64,000 nucleotides of DNA, taken from NCBI RefSeq assembly GCF_000327385.1, contig NW_008708846.1:1082382-1146381 (forward strand), read 5' to 3'. The notes under the pieces were generated by a model. The model saw nothing but the letters and a program-made list of their open reading frames with translations, was not told where the DNA came from and did no database searches. Shown piece by piece: positions 1-10,600 of this stretch (position 1 is its first letter; each line of letters opens with the position of its first letter). The translations under genes were made by a program, and so were the position numbers. Source of the stretch: Lottia gigantea. Lineage: Eukaryota; Mollusca; Gastropoda; Lottiidae.

Positions 1-1224
1 AAAACAGATTTACTAAACAAATCAAAACATACCCCGATTTAGAAGTAACCAAACTTAAACTGACCATAAACAATCTTGAAGCTGAAATCATTAAATTGCA
101 TGAAATGATAACTGAGAAAGAATTGTGCTCACAAAACCTTAAAGGTGAATATGACAACCTATTCAAAACACACCAACAAATGCTATCAAAAAACCAAAAC
201 CTTCAAGCTCAAAATAAAGACATGTCAGAATGCCAGACAAAACAAAGTACAGAATTGAAACATGCTTTAGATCAACTTACTATCACTAAACAAAACTTTT
301 TAAGTGTGAAAACTGAAAACAATAACCTTAAAAAGACAACAGAAAACCAGCTCCAAACAATCAAGACATTAAGAATGGAAAATCAGAAACCTCCAACTGT
401 TCCAAATACTACCAATTGTGGCATAGAAATTCAACCTGCAGTATTGCCAAAACAGATCCAACAAACATCGCTCAACGTCATCACAAATCAAACAGAGGCA
501 GGAACCACGAGAAAAGCTGAAATCAGAGCCAAAACCGCTTTATCATTAACTGATAAGAAAGTTGCTATCGTTGGTTCATCCTTATTAAAAATATAATTCA
601 TAATCGTCTCAATCCTTTCAAAAATACAGAAATCAGGACATTACGTGGCGGCAAAGTCAAGGATGCTGTGACATTTATGTCTAGATGTGCTCCCTCCCAG
701 GAGAGGTCAACTATAATTTTTTTAATTGGCTCTAATGACGCCACAGATGATAGTGTTAATTTTGATATTGTGTCCAATGACTACGAAAACTTAATTTCAA
801 CAACAAGAAAAAATTTTCCAAATTGTGTGTTAAAATTCCTAGAAGTGTTGCCTAGGTCAAATAGCAAAGAAAATCTGAAGGACTAGAATATCAATTTAAA
901 ACGTGTATGTGAAAACTGAGCATTGTGATTTTATTAGTACCAACCAATTCTTTTCAGGTTCATATGCACTATTTATACAGTGATGGAATTCACTTAAATA
1001 TGAAAGGTACAGCACAATTAGTTAAAACTATCAAACATTCTTTAAATATCCCCCCACGTGTGAACAGAATATATGGAAATTCTTTCACCAAGCCATTAAT
1101 GAGTATATTACCAGACACAAGATATCCCCTCTTTATTACTTTACACCCCTCTCATTTTTCAGACGTTCACTTGACCGTAAAACAACTTACCCAGGCATTT
1201 TTGCCCTCCATATTGGCCAATTAA
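1..1224 (+). pseudogene. LINE ORF1: coiled coil plus SGNH esterase-like domain
   Basis: The first part (96-596) is rich in Lys, Glu, Gln, Asn and Leu with heptad-like spacing, predicting a coiled coil that in LINE ORF1 proteins drives trimerisation. It leads into VAIVGSSLL, the serine block of SGNH hydrolases. IFLIGSNDA near 715-745 gives the Gly/Asn block, and DGIHLNMKGT near 980-1010 gives the closing DxxH block. The three blocks lie in three frames (96-596, 668-886, 925-1224), so at least two frameshifts have accumulated. SGNH domains are known in ORF1 of CR1, L2 and RTE LINEs and may help lipid or membrane contact. No start codon is assigned, as the 5' end is outside the window. Confidence 0.8.
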
Positions 1225-1440
1225 GTAATATATCATTTGGACTGTTGCTTTATTTGTTTAACACCCAACTGTTATATTTTACATTGATAACCCCCAACTG
1301 TTCTATGTTATTTTATGGATTTATATTCTCCTTATTTTTTTGTTATTCTTGATATTTGGAATGTCAGTGTTTTCATGTTAAATCCAACACATTTTCTGCA
1401 TATTTTTTATAGGTTTTTCACAATTATTTGAACTTATACA

Positions 1441-2500
1441 CTATGGTAATTAATTTCGGATTTTGGAAAATAAATGGATTCGAATCAAAAATTACAAATC
1501 ACAAGAATGATTTGTCTATTGCCATTAAGCATCTTGATATTGTATGCTTTGTTGAAACCTAAATACCCTGGGACAAATGTAATTTATATACTAAAGATCT
1601 CCCTCGGTATACAGGTAAATTTTTCTCTAGAAAAGATAGCAGTTGCAGTCTGAAATCTGGGGGTGGTTCTGCTATTTTTTTAAAATCTAAATATAAAGTC
1701 GGCATTGAAATCACCAAGGACAATGATGGGGACATTGTCTGGTTCAAACCCAAGAAATCTGCTTTCAATCTTGAAAAGGATCTATTTATATGTTCAGTGT
1801 ATATTCCACCTCAAAATTCTTGTATCTGGAATAAAAAACAATATGATCCATGATAAACTCGGAAAAGATATATCCATATATAGTTCGATAGGCAACGTTT
1901 TACTCGGAGGTGATTTCAATGCCAGAACTTCAAATCTAAAAGACATATTAGTATCCGATACCGGATCATCTTCTCATTTTGATAAACCTTTCCCTCAGGT
2001 GTTACAACATGTCCCTGAAAACAAATATCTTGCCTCGAGGAACTATCAGGATAAGAAGAACAACACCTGAGGAAAACGTATTCAATTATGTAATAGTGCC
2101 ATGATTTGTATTCTGAATGGTAGATGTATTGGGGACATGTTGGGGGCTAATACATGTGTCAATACCCAAGGTTCTAGCACAGTAGATTATGTCTTAACTG
2201 ACCTCTCTCATTTTCGTTACGTGCGAAGTCTACAGATATCTCCTCTCAGCTACTTATCTGTTGTCCTGTACACATTGATGGTAGATAATAATACTGTTCA
2301 AATACGACAAGGACGTAATAATAATAATGATATTAATAATAAAAAGAATAAATCACCATTCAGTATGAGCAACATGAAATTTATTTGGAAACCCGAATCA
2401 TTGATAATCTTTCTGGAAAAACTCAAACACTTAAAAAACAAAACCGAATTTCACGATTTTTTATCAAAGCCGATGAGAAATGACTCTGAAGGCATCTAAG
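1441..2500 (+). pseudogene. LINE apurinic-like endonuclease domain
   Basis: The reading begins near 1443 (MVINFGFWKINGF) and shows the blocks of the exonuclease-endonuclease-phosphatase fold used by LINEs to nick target DNA. VCFVET near 1545-1560 gives the catalytic Glu block, SVYIPP lies near 1795, GDFNAR at 1909-1926 holds the catalytic Asp and Asn, and STVDYVLTDL near 2180-2205 is the following conserved strand. A stop follows the ET block and two frame changes lie between 1768 and 2101. Downstream sequence to 2500 is Asn/Lys-rich linker toward the RT. It belongs to the same element as the flanking ORF1 and RT. Confidence 0.8.
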
Positions 2501-2829
2501 CAGCAACAAATTGTATAACCAATTTTATTGTAGATACCGCTAAATCTTGTCTTAACCTTGCCAAAATTAATAATACTAGCAAATAGAAAAACAAATGGTT
2601 TAAAAAAGATTGCTCTCGTCTAAAAAGAGATATGATAAATGCTCTGCATGTTTTCAATCTAAATCCATCAAACGTTCATTCTAAATCTATTTATTTCAAG
2701 CGTAAAAAAGAATATAAGAAAATAAAAAATAAAATGAGACAATCCAAAAATAATTTCTTTAATAAAATAGATGGATTACAATCCAATAATCCAGGAGAAT
2801 ATTGGAAGCTGGTCAATTCCTTAATAAAA

Positions 2830-3646
2830 GATAGTTTGCCAGGCAAGGTAATATACGCCCACTGGCAGCTTTGATTTTGAACATAAATATTTAGCAGTAC
2901 AGTAACAATCACCAGTATGAAATATTCAACCTTCAGTCATACACTTCTTTTGAACTCTTTTGATAACCAACACTCATGCCAAGTTTCGTCAATATCCATC
3001 AAGAATTGTGCCTTCTAGAGTGTTTACGAACTAAAATTAGAACGTATTTTCAAGAACAAGGACAATAACTAATACTAAATATTTTTCAATTTTTCTGATT
3101 TTCGATAGAATTTATCCTTGGGTGATTACAAACACTCACACCAAGTTTCGTCAAAATCCATCAAGAATTGTGCCATCTAGAGTGTGTACAAGCTAAAATT
3201 GAACGCGTTTTCAAGAGCAAGGGCAATAACTCATACTAAATTTTTTCAATTTTTCTGATTTTCGATAGGGTTTATCCTTGGGCGATTACGAACACTCATA
3301 CCAAGTTTCATCAAAATCCGTCATGAATTGCACCTTCTAGAGTGTTTTCGGGCAATAACTCATAGTAAATATTTTTCTTTCTTTCTTAAATTTATAAATA
3401 GACTACTTAAAAATTGCAATGTAGGAATATTACAATGTATAACAAATAATTCAATGTAAATATTTATATTCGTCTGATTTTCAATTGGGTTCATCCTTGG
3501 GTGATTACAAACAACCATACCAAGTTTCGTTGAAATCAGTCAAGAATTGTGCCTTGTAGAGTGTTTACGAGCAATTGTGGACCGACGGACCGACGGAAAG
3601 GGGTGACGGCAATATACGCCCCCCATTTCATGTGGGCGTATAAAAA
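2830..3646 (+). repeat. GCH-A element (modular repeat family, body A)
   Basis: The head (GCCAGGCAAGG, then TATACGCCCACTGGCAGCT) starts near 2830 inside LINE RT coding sequence. It is followed by body A units of about 150-160 bp, each holding ACTCATACTAAAT, TTTCTGATTTTC, a TTCATCCTTGGGTGATTAC-like phrase and CCAAGTTTCGTCAAAATC. The end is a GGACCGACGGACCGACGG-like tract and a TATACGCC hairpin closing in GGGCGTATAAAAA at 3646. No coding capacity is seen, so it is non-autonomous; no transposase can be assigned. Class is uncertain. Confidence 0.8.
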
Positions 3647-3898
3647 TCGACTCAGATTTTGTGGAATTGCTCATGAACAATTTTTATAAATTTCGAAGCG
3701 TTTTAACAAAGTCAAGGGCAATAACTCAAAAACCATTCATCGAAAATATGTCAAATTCAAACTTGACCGAGATCTTATCAATCTAAAGCATCACACAAGG
3801 TTTTATCAAAATCAGATAAAAACTGTAGTCTCTATAAAGCTCACAAGAAATGTTGACGGACGGACCGACAGACCGACGGATAGGGGCAACGACAATAT
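3647..3898 (+). repeat. GCH-B internal fragment
   Basis: Body B units (GTCAAGGGCAATAACTCAAA, CTTGACCGAGATCTTATCAA, AAAACTGTAGTCTC) without a head. The tail reaches the GACGGACGGACCGACAG tract and CAATAT but lacks the closing hairpin, and then the LINE RT resumes. It abuts the preceding element directly, so this is either a second insertion or a truncated partner. Confidence 0.7.
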
Positions 3899-4362
3899 AA
3901 AAAGAAAAAAACAGTCCCTTTACATATTTTTCGTTGACTTCTCTAAAGCGTTTGACAATGTGTGGAGGAAAGGACTTATATATAAACTTTTAAAACACGA
4001 TATATCTGGAAATATTTTAGACTTGATTTCCTCTATCTATTCTAACACCCCTTATAGAGTTTAAACCAAATCTGGATTATATCCACTCCATTGCAGATGT
4101 TAAACAGGGTTGTGTTTTAGGCCCAACCCTATTCAATGTATACATCAACGATCTCCAAAAGTATTACAAAAAATCAAATTCCAACTTTCCTCTTATAGAT
4201 CATTCACCAATATCTCATTTATCCTTTGCTGATGACCTTATTTTATTCTCCCAAACACAAAGTGGACTTCAAAACTCAATAAATCAACTTGAAAATTTTT
4301 GCACAGACTGGAAGTTCAACCTGTATCTAGATAAATCCAAAATTATGATTTTCAATGCCGTT

Positions 4363-5407
4363 CAGGCCCGTAGCCCCCCACTAGAAAAATGTACTGGTCG
4401 CTTTTTTAAAATACATTTTTTCTTTTTCCTGCAACCAATGCGACACCAAAATGAAAACGTTGATTTGGATTTCAGGTTTCGTTTTGCGTTGGTACTTAGT
4501 TTATCATATTCCTCATTTCCATATCATAGAAGATTGAAATTATTACATCATTCTACACGTGCTACTAATATCATGCTCGCTATCACACCTGTTACACATA
4601 TCACACCTTTTACACCTGTCACACCTGGTATGGGTTGTTCATTTCTTATGTTAGACCAACTGGTAGTCGCTGGACCATGGTGAATTGAATGAGCTGGGAT
4701 GGGGATGACCCTGGATCTAGAGCTGGTCAGTGGTGTAATTATTACATCATTCTACACGTGCTACTGAACTCATGTACAGTTGGACAGCTGGCTCCCTATC
4801 ACACCTGTCACACCTGTCAAACCCAGGCCCGTATCCAAGGGGAGGCTTGGGGGGACTTTGCCGACGTTTGATCCTCTGTCAAGGTGCTTTGCTAAATTGC
4901 CCCCTTCGATTGCATAGAATAGACAATTTCATAGAATTGAGTTCGTTGAAAATCATAAAAAGTCTGCAGTAAAGCGTCGTTGGTAACAAAATTATTGGTC
5001 TGATACTGGATTGTAATCTGTCCTGTCTCAAAATTCAAAAGATTTGATTGGTTGATAATAAATACTAACCAACAGACATATATTATCCTAAATTGTATTC
5101 ATATGAATCAAACAACCCAAAGTAGGAAAAATGAATAAATATTTGATAAAAAAACCCCAGAAAATTAACTTGGACGTATTTGTTCAACGTTTTGCCATAA
5201 AACATACCTGACTACGTTTAAACTAAAACAGCAATAAAAAAGTAACGTATTATAACTTGTGTGTTTTAACAAAAATAATCTCGAACCTAAAATACTCCAT
5301 GAAAGTCCGTTTCCCGACGTTTAATCGTCTGTCAAGGTGCTTTGCTAAATTGCCCCCCTCGATTGCACGTTTGCCCCCCCAGAAGTACTGGTCAGGCTAC
5401 GGGCCTG
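4363..5407 (+). mobile_element. hAT-type MITE with 8-bp target duplication
   Basis: Terminal inverted repeats CAGGCCCGTAGCC (4363-4375) and GGCTACGGGCCTG (5395-5407) are perfect complements. They are flanked by an 8-bp duplication, ATGCCGTT (4355-4362) and ATGCTGTT (5408-5415). CAG-starting ends with 8-bp duplications are typical of hAT. A second end-like CAGGCCCGTATCC occurs at about 4825, and a roughly 45-bp block (GACGTTTGATCCTCTGTCAA) occurs at 4863 and again near 5318, so one MITE probably sits inside a relative. The interior also has imprecise CACACCTGT repeats (4585-4815). No transposase is encoded. It splits the LINE RT after its catalytic block. Confidence 0.85.
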
Positions 5408-6879
5408 ATGCTGTTAAAAGATCACGGGTCAGTTTTTCTTTCCACAGTAATTCAAAAGAAATAGTCTCCTCTTATACTTATTTAGGCCTTTGTATATCAA
5501 ACAACTCGACTTTTAAATGCACTATAGCCGAGCTTGGTTTAGTGTAAGACAAAAAATAAGTACCACTGATCATCTTCCAACCTCTACTTTTTTAAAACTA
5601 TATAACTGCATTGTCAAACAAATAGCACTGTATGCATCTGCAGGTAGTTCATAGTATAAAGATCATGTTTAACAATTGGGACATATTAGATCACAATACA
5701 ATCGCTATAGGTACAGCTAAGTCCATACTAAGTGTACCTAAAAAGGCCTCAAACATTGGATGTCTATCAGAATTATCAATATCTCCCTTACAATTAGATA
5801 TTTACCACAGAATGATTATGTATTTCAAAAGATTTCTTGATAAACTCCACTCTTCAAAATAACCCCTTATTAAATGCAGCTTTTAATGAGGATTTGAACT
5901 TTGGCTTCAAGTCAACCAAAATTTTCTTGGACAAATGCTGTCTTCACTCTCCTAAATAACTTTAACATTGATCCCATAAATTTCTCACCTAAACAAATTA
6001 AACTCACATTGCAAAATTCTTTTCATTCTTTAATTTATCATGACTCAATCAACAGTCCCCACAATAAATTGAGAACATACGGTTCTGTCAAACCCTTTAT
6101 TTCTACTCCAACTCACTATCTAAAGCATATCAAAAATCCCAAATACAAAACCGCATTGACCTCATTGAGGCTAAGTACACATCAATTAGAACTGAGAGAG
6201 GTAGGTACAGACAAATTCCTGTTGATAAACGCATATGCCAACAATGTGATTTATCCTTGGTTGAAGCTGAATACCATTTCCTCCTAATATGTCCTAAATA
6301 CAATACCCTTAGGGAAAAATATATCATTTCTACCATTTCACATTTAAATATTCCTTTGTCATTGCATGTTCATTTTGATCCGCAAAATTACAGTTTGGCT
6401 CTAGCTGTTTCTAAATTTATTTATTACACACTAGAATCCAGAAATAAATAGGTTTTTTGTATTATAATATTATATGTAAACGAATTACAACAGAACTATT
6501 GATGTATATTGCTTATATTCCTTTGATGATTTATTCCTTTATGTTTAATTAGCTTGTGAGAGTCTTATTCGACTTAAAATAAGATAGTATTAATTTGCTT
6601 GATATATAGTCTGTCATGCTGTTGCATAAATTTATATATATTTTTGTTTCTTAAATTTGTCACCACATTTGTTGATGCATTATTTTGTTATGATGTTGCT
6701 TGTTTATGTATACACTATATTTTTTTGTATAACTATTAATTGATGTCAGTGTGTCATATTTGTATCACTTATTATTGTGTATTTTCTTGTATCATGATGT
6801 ATGCTGCCCAAAAAAGGTGAACAATACAATACAATAAATATCTATCTATCTACCATTAATTTTTGGGAGGGGGGAGTTA

Positions 6880-7759
6880 GCAGCCGCTAACGATATTTCG
6901 GTGAAAAATTATCCGATCATCATGAAAATCGATAGATCATCATGAAAATCAATAGGGATCATCTTCATAACGACATAGACATACAAAATAAAAATCAAAA
7001 GAATCTGTAAAGAATTGTAGCCTGTAGAGTGAGCACGAGTTGCACAATATAGCTAATAGAGTAAAACGTCAAGTCAGACACGATATTTCGGTGAAAAATT
7101 ATCCGATCATCACGAAAATCAATAGGGATCATCTTCATGACATTGACACCCAAAATAAAAATCAAAAGAATCTGTAAAAAATTGTACCCTGTAGAGTGAG
7201 CACGAGTTGCACAATATAGCTAATAGAGAAAAACGTCAAGTCAGACATGATATTTCGGTGAAAAATTATCCGATCATCACGAAAATCAATAGGGATCATC
7301 TTCATAATGACATTGACACACAAAATAAAAATCAAAAGAATCTGTAAAAAAAAAAAATAGCCTGTAGAGTGAGCACGAGTTGCACAATATAGCTAATAGA
7401 GAAAAACGTCAAGTCAGACACGATATTTCGGTGAAAAATTATCCGATCATCACGAAAATCAATAGGGATCATCTTCATAATGACATTGACACACAAAGTA
7501 AAAATCAAAAGAATCTGTAAAAAATTGTAGCCTGTAGAGTGAGGACGAGTTGCACAATATAGCTAATAGAGAAAAACGTCAAGTCAGACACGATATTTCG
7601 GTGAAAAATTATCCGATCATCACGAAAATCAATAGGGATCATCTTCATAATGACATTGACACACAAAATAAAAATCAAAAGAATCTGTAAAAAATTGTAG
7701 CCTGTAGAGTGACCACGAGTTGCACAATATAGCCAATAGAGAAAAACGTCAAGTCAGAC
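6880..7759 (+). repeat. Tandem array, 170-bp unit (GCH-C body)
   Basis: About five head-to-tail units; the start phrase CGATATTTCGGTGAAAAATT recurs at about 6890, 7081, 7248, 7421 and 7591, giving spacings of 167-173 bp in the regular part. Each unit also holds AGGGATCATCTTCAT, GCCTGTAGAGTGAGCACGAG and TTGCACAATATAGCTAATAG. The same unit forms arrays at 52672-53520 and from 63661 to the window end. Here neither a head nor the closing hairpin is attached. It separates the LINE tail from the Polinton fossil. Confidence 0.9.
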
Positions 7760-9140
7760 ACTGGTGATGGTTTATTTCTTTCAAAATATCGACAAGGAGA
7801 CGGTGTTCTACTAAACCCCCAATTAAACTTAACTATTAAAAAATGGCTTCAAAATTAAAACATTCAGACAGATTTCCACAAAACCCAATGCTAATGTGCA
7901 TCGTTGGGCAATCTGATTCTGGAAAGACCTACCTGTTATTTAACATGTTAACAACTCCAGATTTATTAGATTTCAATATCAATTTCTGAAAGCCTCGGAA
8001 TATTTACCAAAACAAGATGTAGGCCAAATATTCCAAATATATGAAAAAGATGAAGAACTACAAGAAACCAATACTTGACATTAAAGTTTTGCTCACCATA
8101 TTGACAAGAAAAGAAACAAGTAGTTGCCTAGCAAGATACGCCACTTTTCTGATACATTTTCAGTTTATAAAGGGCAGTCACCTATCTGTGTCAAATCATA
8201 GCAAAAATCTAATTTTTGCAAGATATTGTTGATTTAAACAAACACACATTATTTAATAAAATTCTGACATATACTGTCATCTCTATCTCTATTTTGATGC
8301 GTTTTTACTAAGTAATGGGTAAAAACTCAAATTCAGTTGATCGAAAAATTGAGATCTCATCATTCTAAATAATCATACCAAATTTCATTTAAATCGGATG
8401 AAAACTGTACTCTCTATTGTGTTCACAAAACAAACTTTTTCATAAATCAAGGGCAATAACTCAAAAACCATTCATCGAAAGATAGCCAAATTCGAACTTG
8501 TCCAAGATCTCATCATTATAAATATTAACACCAAATTTCATTTAAATTAATCTGTAGTCTTTATTGTGTTCACAACCAAATTTTGACGCGTTTTTCATAA
8601 GTCAAGGGCAATAACTCAAAAATCGTTTATCGAAAGATAGCCAAATTCGAACTTGTCCAAGATCTCATGAATATAAATGATCACACCAAATTTCATTCAA
8701 ATCAGATAAAAACTCTATTGCGTTCACAAGCCAATTGTGGAGGGACCGACAGACGGACAGGGGCGACGACAATATACGACCACATTATAATGTGGGCCTA
8801 TATAAACCTAATCATTTTTGATGATTGTGTAGCACAAATAAATCAACAAGAATTCTTTACTACAGGAAGACATCAACATTTTTATTGTATATATCAATCT
8901 CAATCATTTTATGGAATGGATGCAATGCTTATCAGAGAGAACGGCAAATGTTTGATTTCATTTGAATTAAACGATAAAGATTTAAGTCAAATTATTCAAT
9001 CGATAATTGATGGTATGCAGATAGATGAATTAAAAAAACTCTGGAACAATCATGACGACCATGGTTATGTGTTTATTAATACAAGAAAACCAGCAGGACA
9101 AAAAGTTATGACAAACATTTGTGATAAGTTCAATACTTGA
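7760..9140 (+). mobile_element. Polinton fossil, left part: packaging ATPase, interrupted by a repeat
   Basis: A degraded FtsK/HerA-type (A32-like) packaging ATPase gene on the plus strand, beginning near 7842. The first part carries the nucleotide-binding loop; the second part (about 8816-9140) carries the acidic block and downstream conserved region. A GCH-D repeat (8118-8815) is inserted between them. This ATPase is a hallmark gene of Polintons (Mavericks) and related adintovirus-like elements. The copy is broken by the insertion and by a few further breaks. Together with 16935-17950 it marks one old Polinton, since filled with other elements. No terminal inverted repeats were recognised. 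Confidence 0.75.
8118..8815 (+). repeat. GCH-D element
   Basis: A decayed head (TTGCCTAGCAAG, then ATACGCCAC) lies near 8120. Body D follows, with GATATTGTTGATTTAAACAA and AATAAAATTCTGACATA, then units holding CTTGTCCAAGATCTCATCA and CACCAAATTTCATTTAAATC. The closing tract and hairpin end in ATGTGGGCCTATATAA near 8810. Related copies are at 18121, 39684 and 50098. It interrupts the Polinton ATPase. Confidence 0.7.
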
Positions 9141-9380
9141 TATCAAAAAATGTCTGGTGAAACGTTGAAAACTGATAGGAATAAAATATCAAAAAGGAAT
9201 ACAACTGTTCTAATAACAGTACTGATGCAGGGCTGGTTACGACATTCAGGTACATACGAAGATGGTCTATTGCAATTACATACTTTTCTGCATCTCTAAA
9301 TGCATATATCCAAAAGTGCCTGGAGTTTAAAGTATATTGACTAGGAATAAAAGAATATTTGTCAATTAAAAAAGACCAAG
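9141..9380 (+). other. Unassigned sequence after the ATPase fossil
   Basis: A short open stretch starts near 9149 (MSGETLKTDRNKISKRN) and stays open to about 9297. It could be a remnant of the next Polinton gene, but no family is recognised. The rest shows no repeat or coding signal that I can support. Confidence 0.3.
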
Positions 9381-10600
9381 TTTGATGAAATCCGCATAAG
9401 AAATAAGAAATTTGGAAATGCGCATGCGCACAACAAAAATTCAATATTTCCATCAAATTTAGAATTGGAATATACACGTACATACCAAGTTTGGTAAAAT
9501 TCGGATGTGCACAACAAAAATTCAATATTTCCATCAAATTTAGAATTGAATTATACACATACATACCAAGTTTGGTGAAAGAAATAAGAAAGTTGGTAAT
9601 GCGCATGCGCACAATAATTATTGGATAATTCCATCAAATTTAGAATTGGTTTAGACACATACATACCAAGTTTGATGAAAATCGGATAATAAATAATAAA
9701 GTTGGTAATGCGCATGCGCAGTACGCAAATTCGATAATCCCATCAAATTTAGAATTAGATTATACACATATAGATTATACACATATATACCAAGTTTGAT
9801 GAAATTCGGATAAGAAATAAGAAAGTTGGTAATGCGCACTACGCAAAATCGATTATTTCATCAAATTTAGAATTGGATTATACACATACATACCAAGTTT
9901 GATGAAATTCGGATAAGAAATAAGAAAGTTGGTAATGTGTATGCGCACAACGCAAAATCGATTATTCCATCAAATTTAGAATTTGATTATACACATACAT
10001 ACCAAGTTTGATGAAAATCGGATAATAGATAAGAAAGTTGGTAGTGCGCACTACGCAAAATCGATTATTTCATCAAATTTAGAATTGGATTATACACATA
10101 TATACCAAGTTTGATGAAATTCGGATAAGAAATAAGAAAGTTGGTAATGTGCATGCGCACAACGCAAAATCGATTATTCCATCAAATTTAGAATTTGATT
10201 ATACACATACATACCAAGTTTGATGAAATTCGGATAAGAAATAAGAAAGTTGGTAATGCGCACTACGCAAAATCGATTATTTCATCAAATTTAGAATTGG
10301 ATTATAGACATACATACCAAGTTTGATGAAATTCGGATAAGAAATAAGAAAGTTGGTAATGTGCATGCGCACAATGCAAAATCGATTATTCCATCAAATT
10401 TAGAATTTGATTATACACATATATACCAAGTTTGATGAAAATCGGATAATAGATAAGAAAGTTGGTAGTGCGCACTACGCAAAATCGATTATTTCATCAA
10501 ATTTAGAATTTGATTATACACATACATACCAAGTTTGATGAAATTCGGATAAGAAATAAGAAAGTTGGTAATGCACACTACGCAAAATCGATTATTTCAT
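9380..10600 (+). repeat. Satellite with 212-bp higher-order unit
   Basis: Diverged monomers to about 9850, then regular ones. CATCAAATTTAGAATT recurs at 9859, 9968, 10071, 10180, 10283, 10392 and 10495, giving spacings 109, 103, 109, 103, 109, 103. The two monomer types therefore alternate and the true period is 212 bp. The longer type carries GCATGCGCACAACGC; the shorter has GCGCACTACGC. Every unit has ACCAAGTTTGATGAAA and CGGATAAGAAATAAGAAAGTT. Early units contain the palindrome TGCGCATGCGCA. The array runs into the 3' side of the gypsy-like fossil near 10578. Confidence 0.9.

Larger units (their letters stand above)
2600..6455 (+). pseudogene. LINE reverse transcriptase and C-terminal domain, split by insertions
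   Basis: The N-terminal RT segment is at 2600-2829, the core at 3899-4354 and the C-terminal part at 5416-6455. The core starts with FFVDFSKAFDNVW (3928-3965) and has FADDLILFS (4225-4250), the catalytic YxDD-type block with Phe first. After the MITE the reading resumes with SYTYLGLCIS (about 5470-5500), the usual thumb motif. The C-terminus has R.CQQCDL and VEAEYHFLLICPKY (about 6235-6295), a Cys/His motif common in this LINE group. Stops and frame changes at several points make it non-functional. The insertions remove coding continuity in two places. Confidence 0.82.
1..6855 (+). mobile_element. CR1/L2-like LINE, degenerate, with nested insertions
   Basis: A non-LTR retrotransposon in the order coiled coil and SGNH ORF1 (to 1224), APE-type endonuclease (about 1446-2270), reverse transcriptase (2600-4354) and a C-terminal Cys/His-rich part (about 6170-6451). 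It ends in a short-repeat tail (ACAATACAATACAATAAATATCTATCTATCTA-like, 6820-6850) as CR1/L2 relatives often do. The left end lies outside the window. It is interrupted by repeat-family units at 2830-3898 and by a hAT MITE at 4363-5407. Several frame changes and stops show it is dead. The clade is inferred from the SGNH ORF1, APE endonuclease and lack of RNase H; it was not tested by phylogeny. Confidence 0.85.

Noticed and set aside
6880-7759. Regular repeats suggesting a CRISPR array
   Set aside because: Units of 170 bp are similar along their whole length, with no unique spacers; the genome is eukaryotic.
9130-9839. Open frames on the minus strand in the satellite
   Set aside because: They are repeat-derived peptides from the 103/109-bp monomers, not genes.
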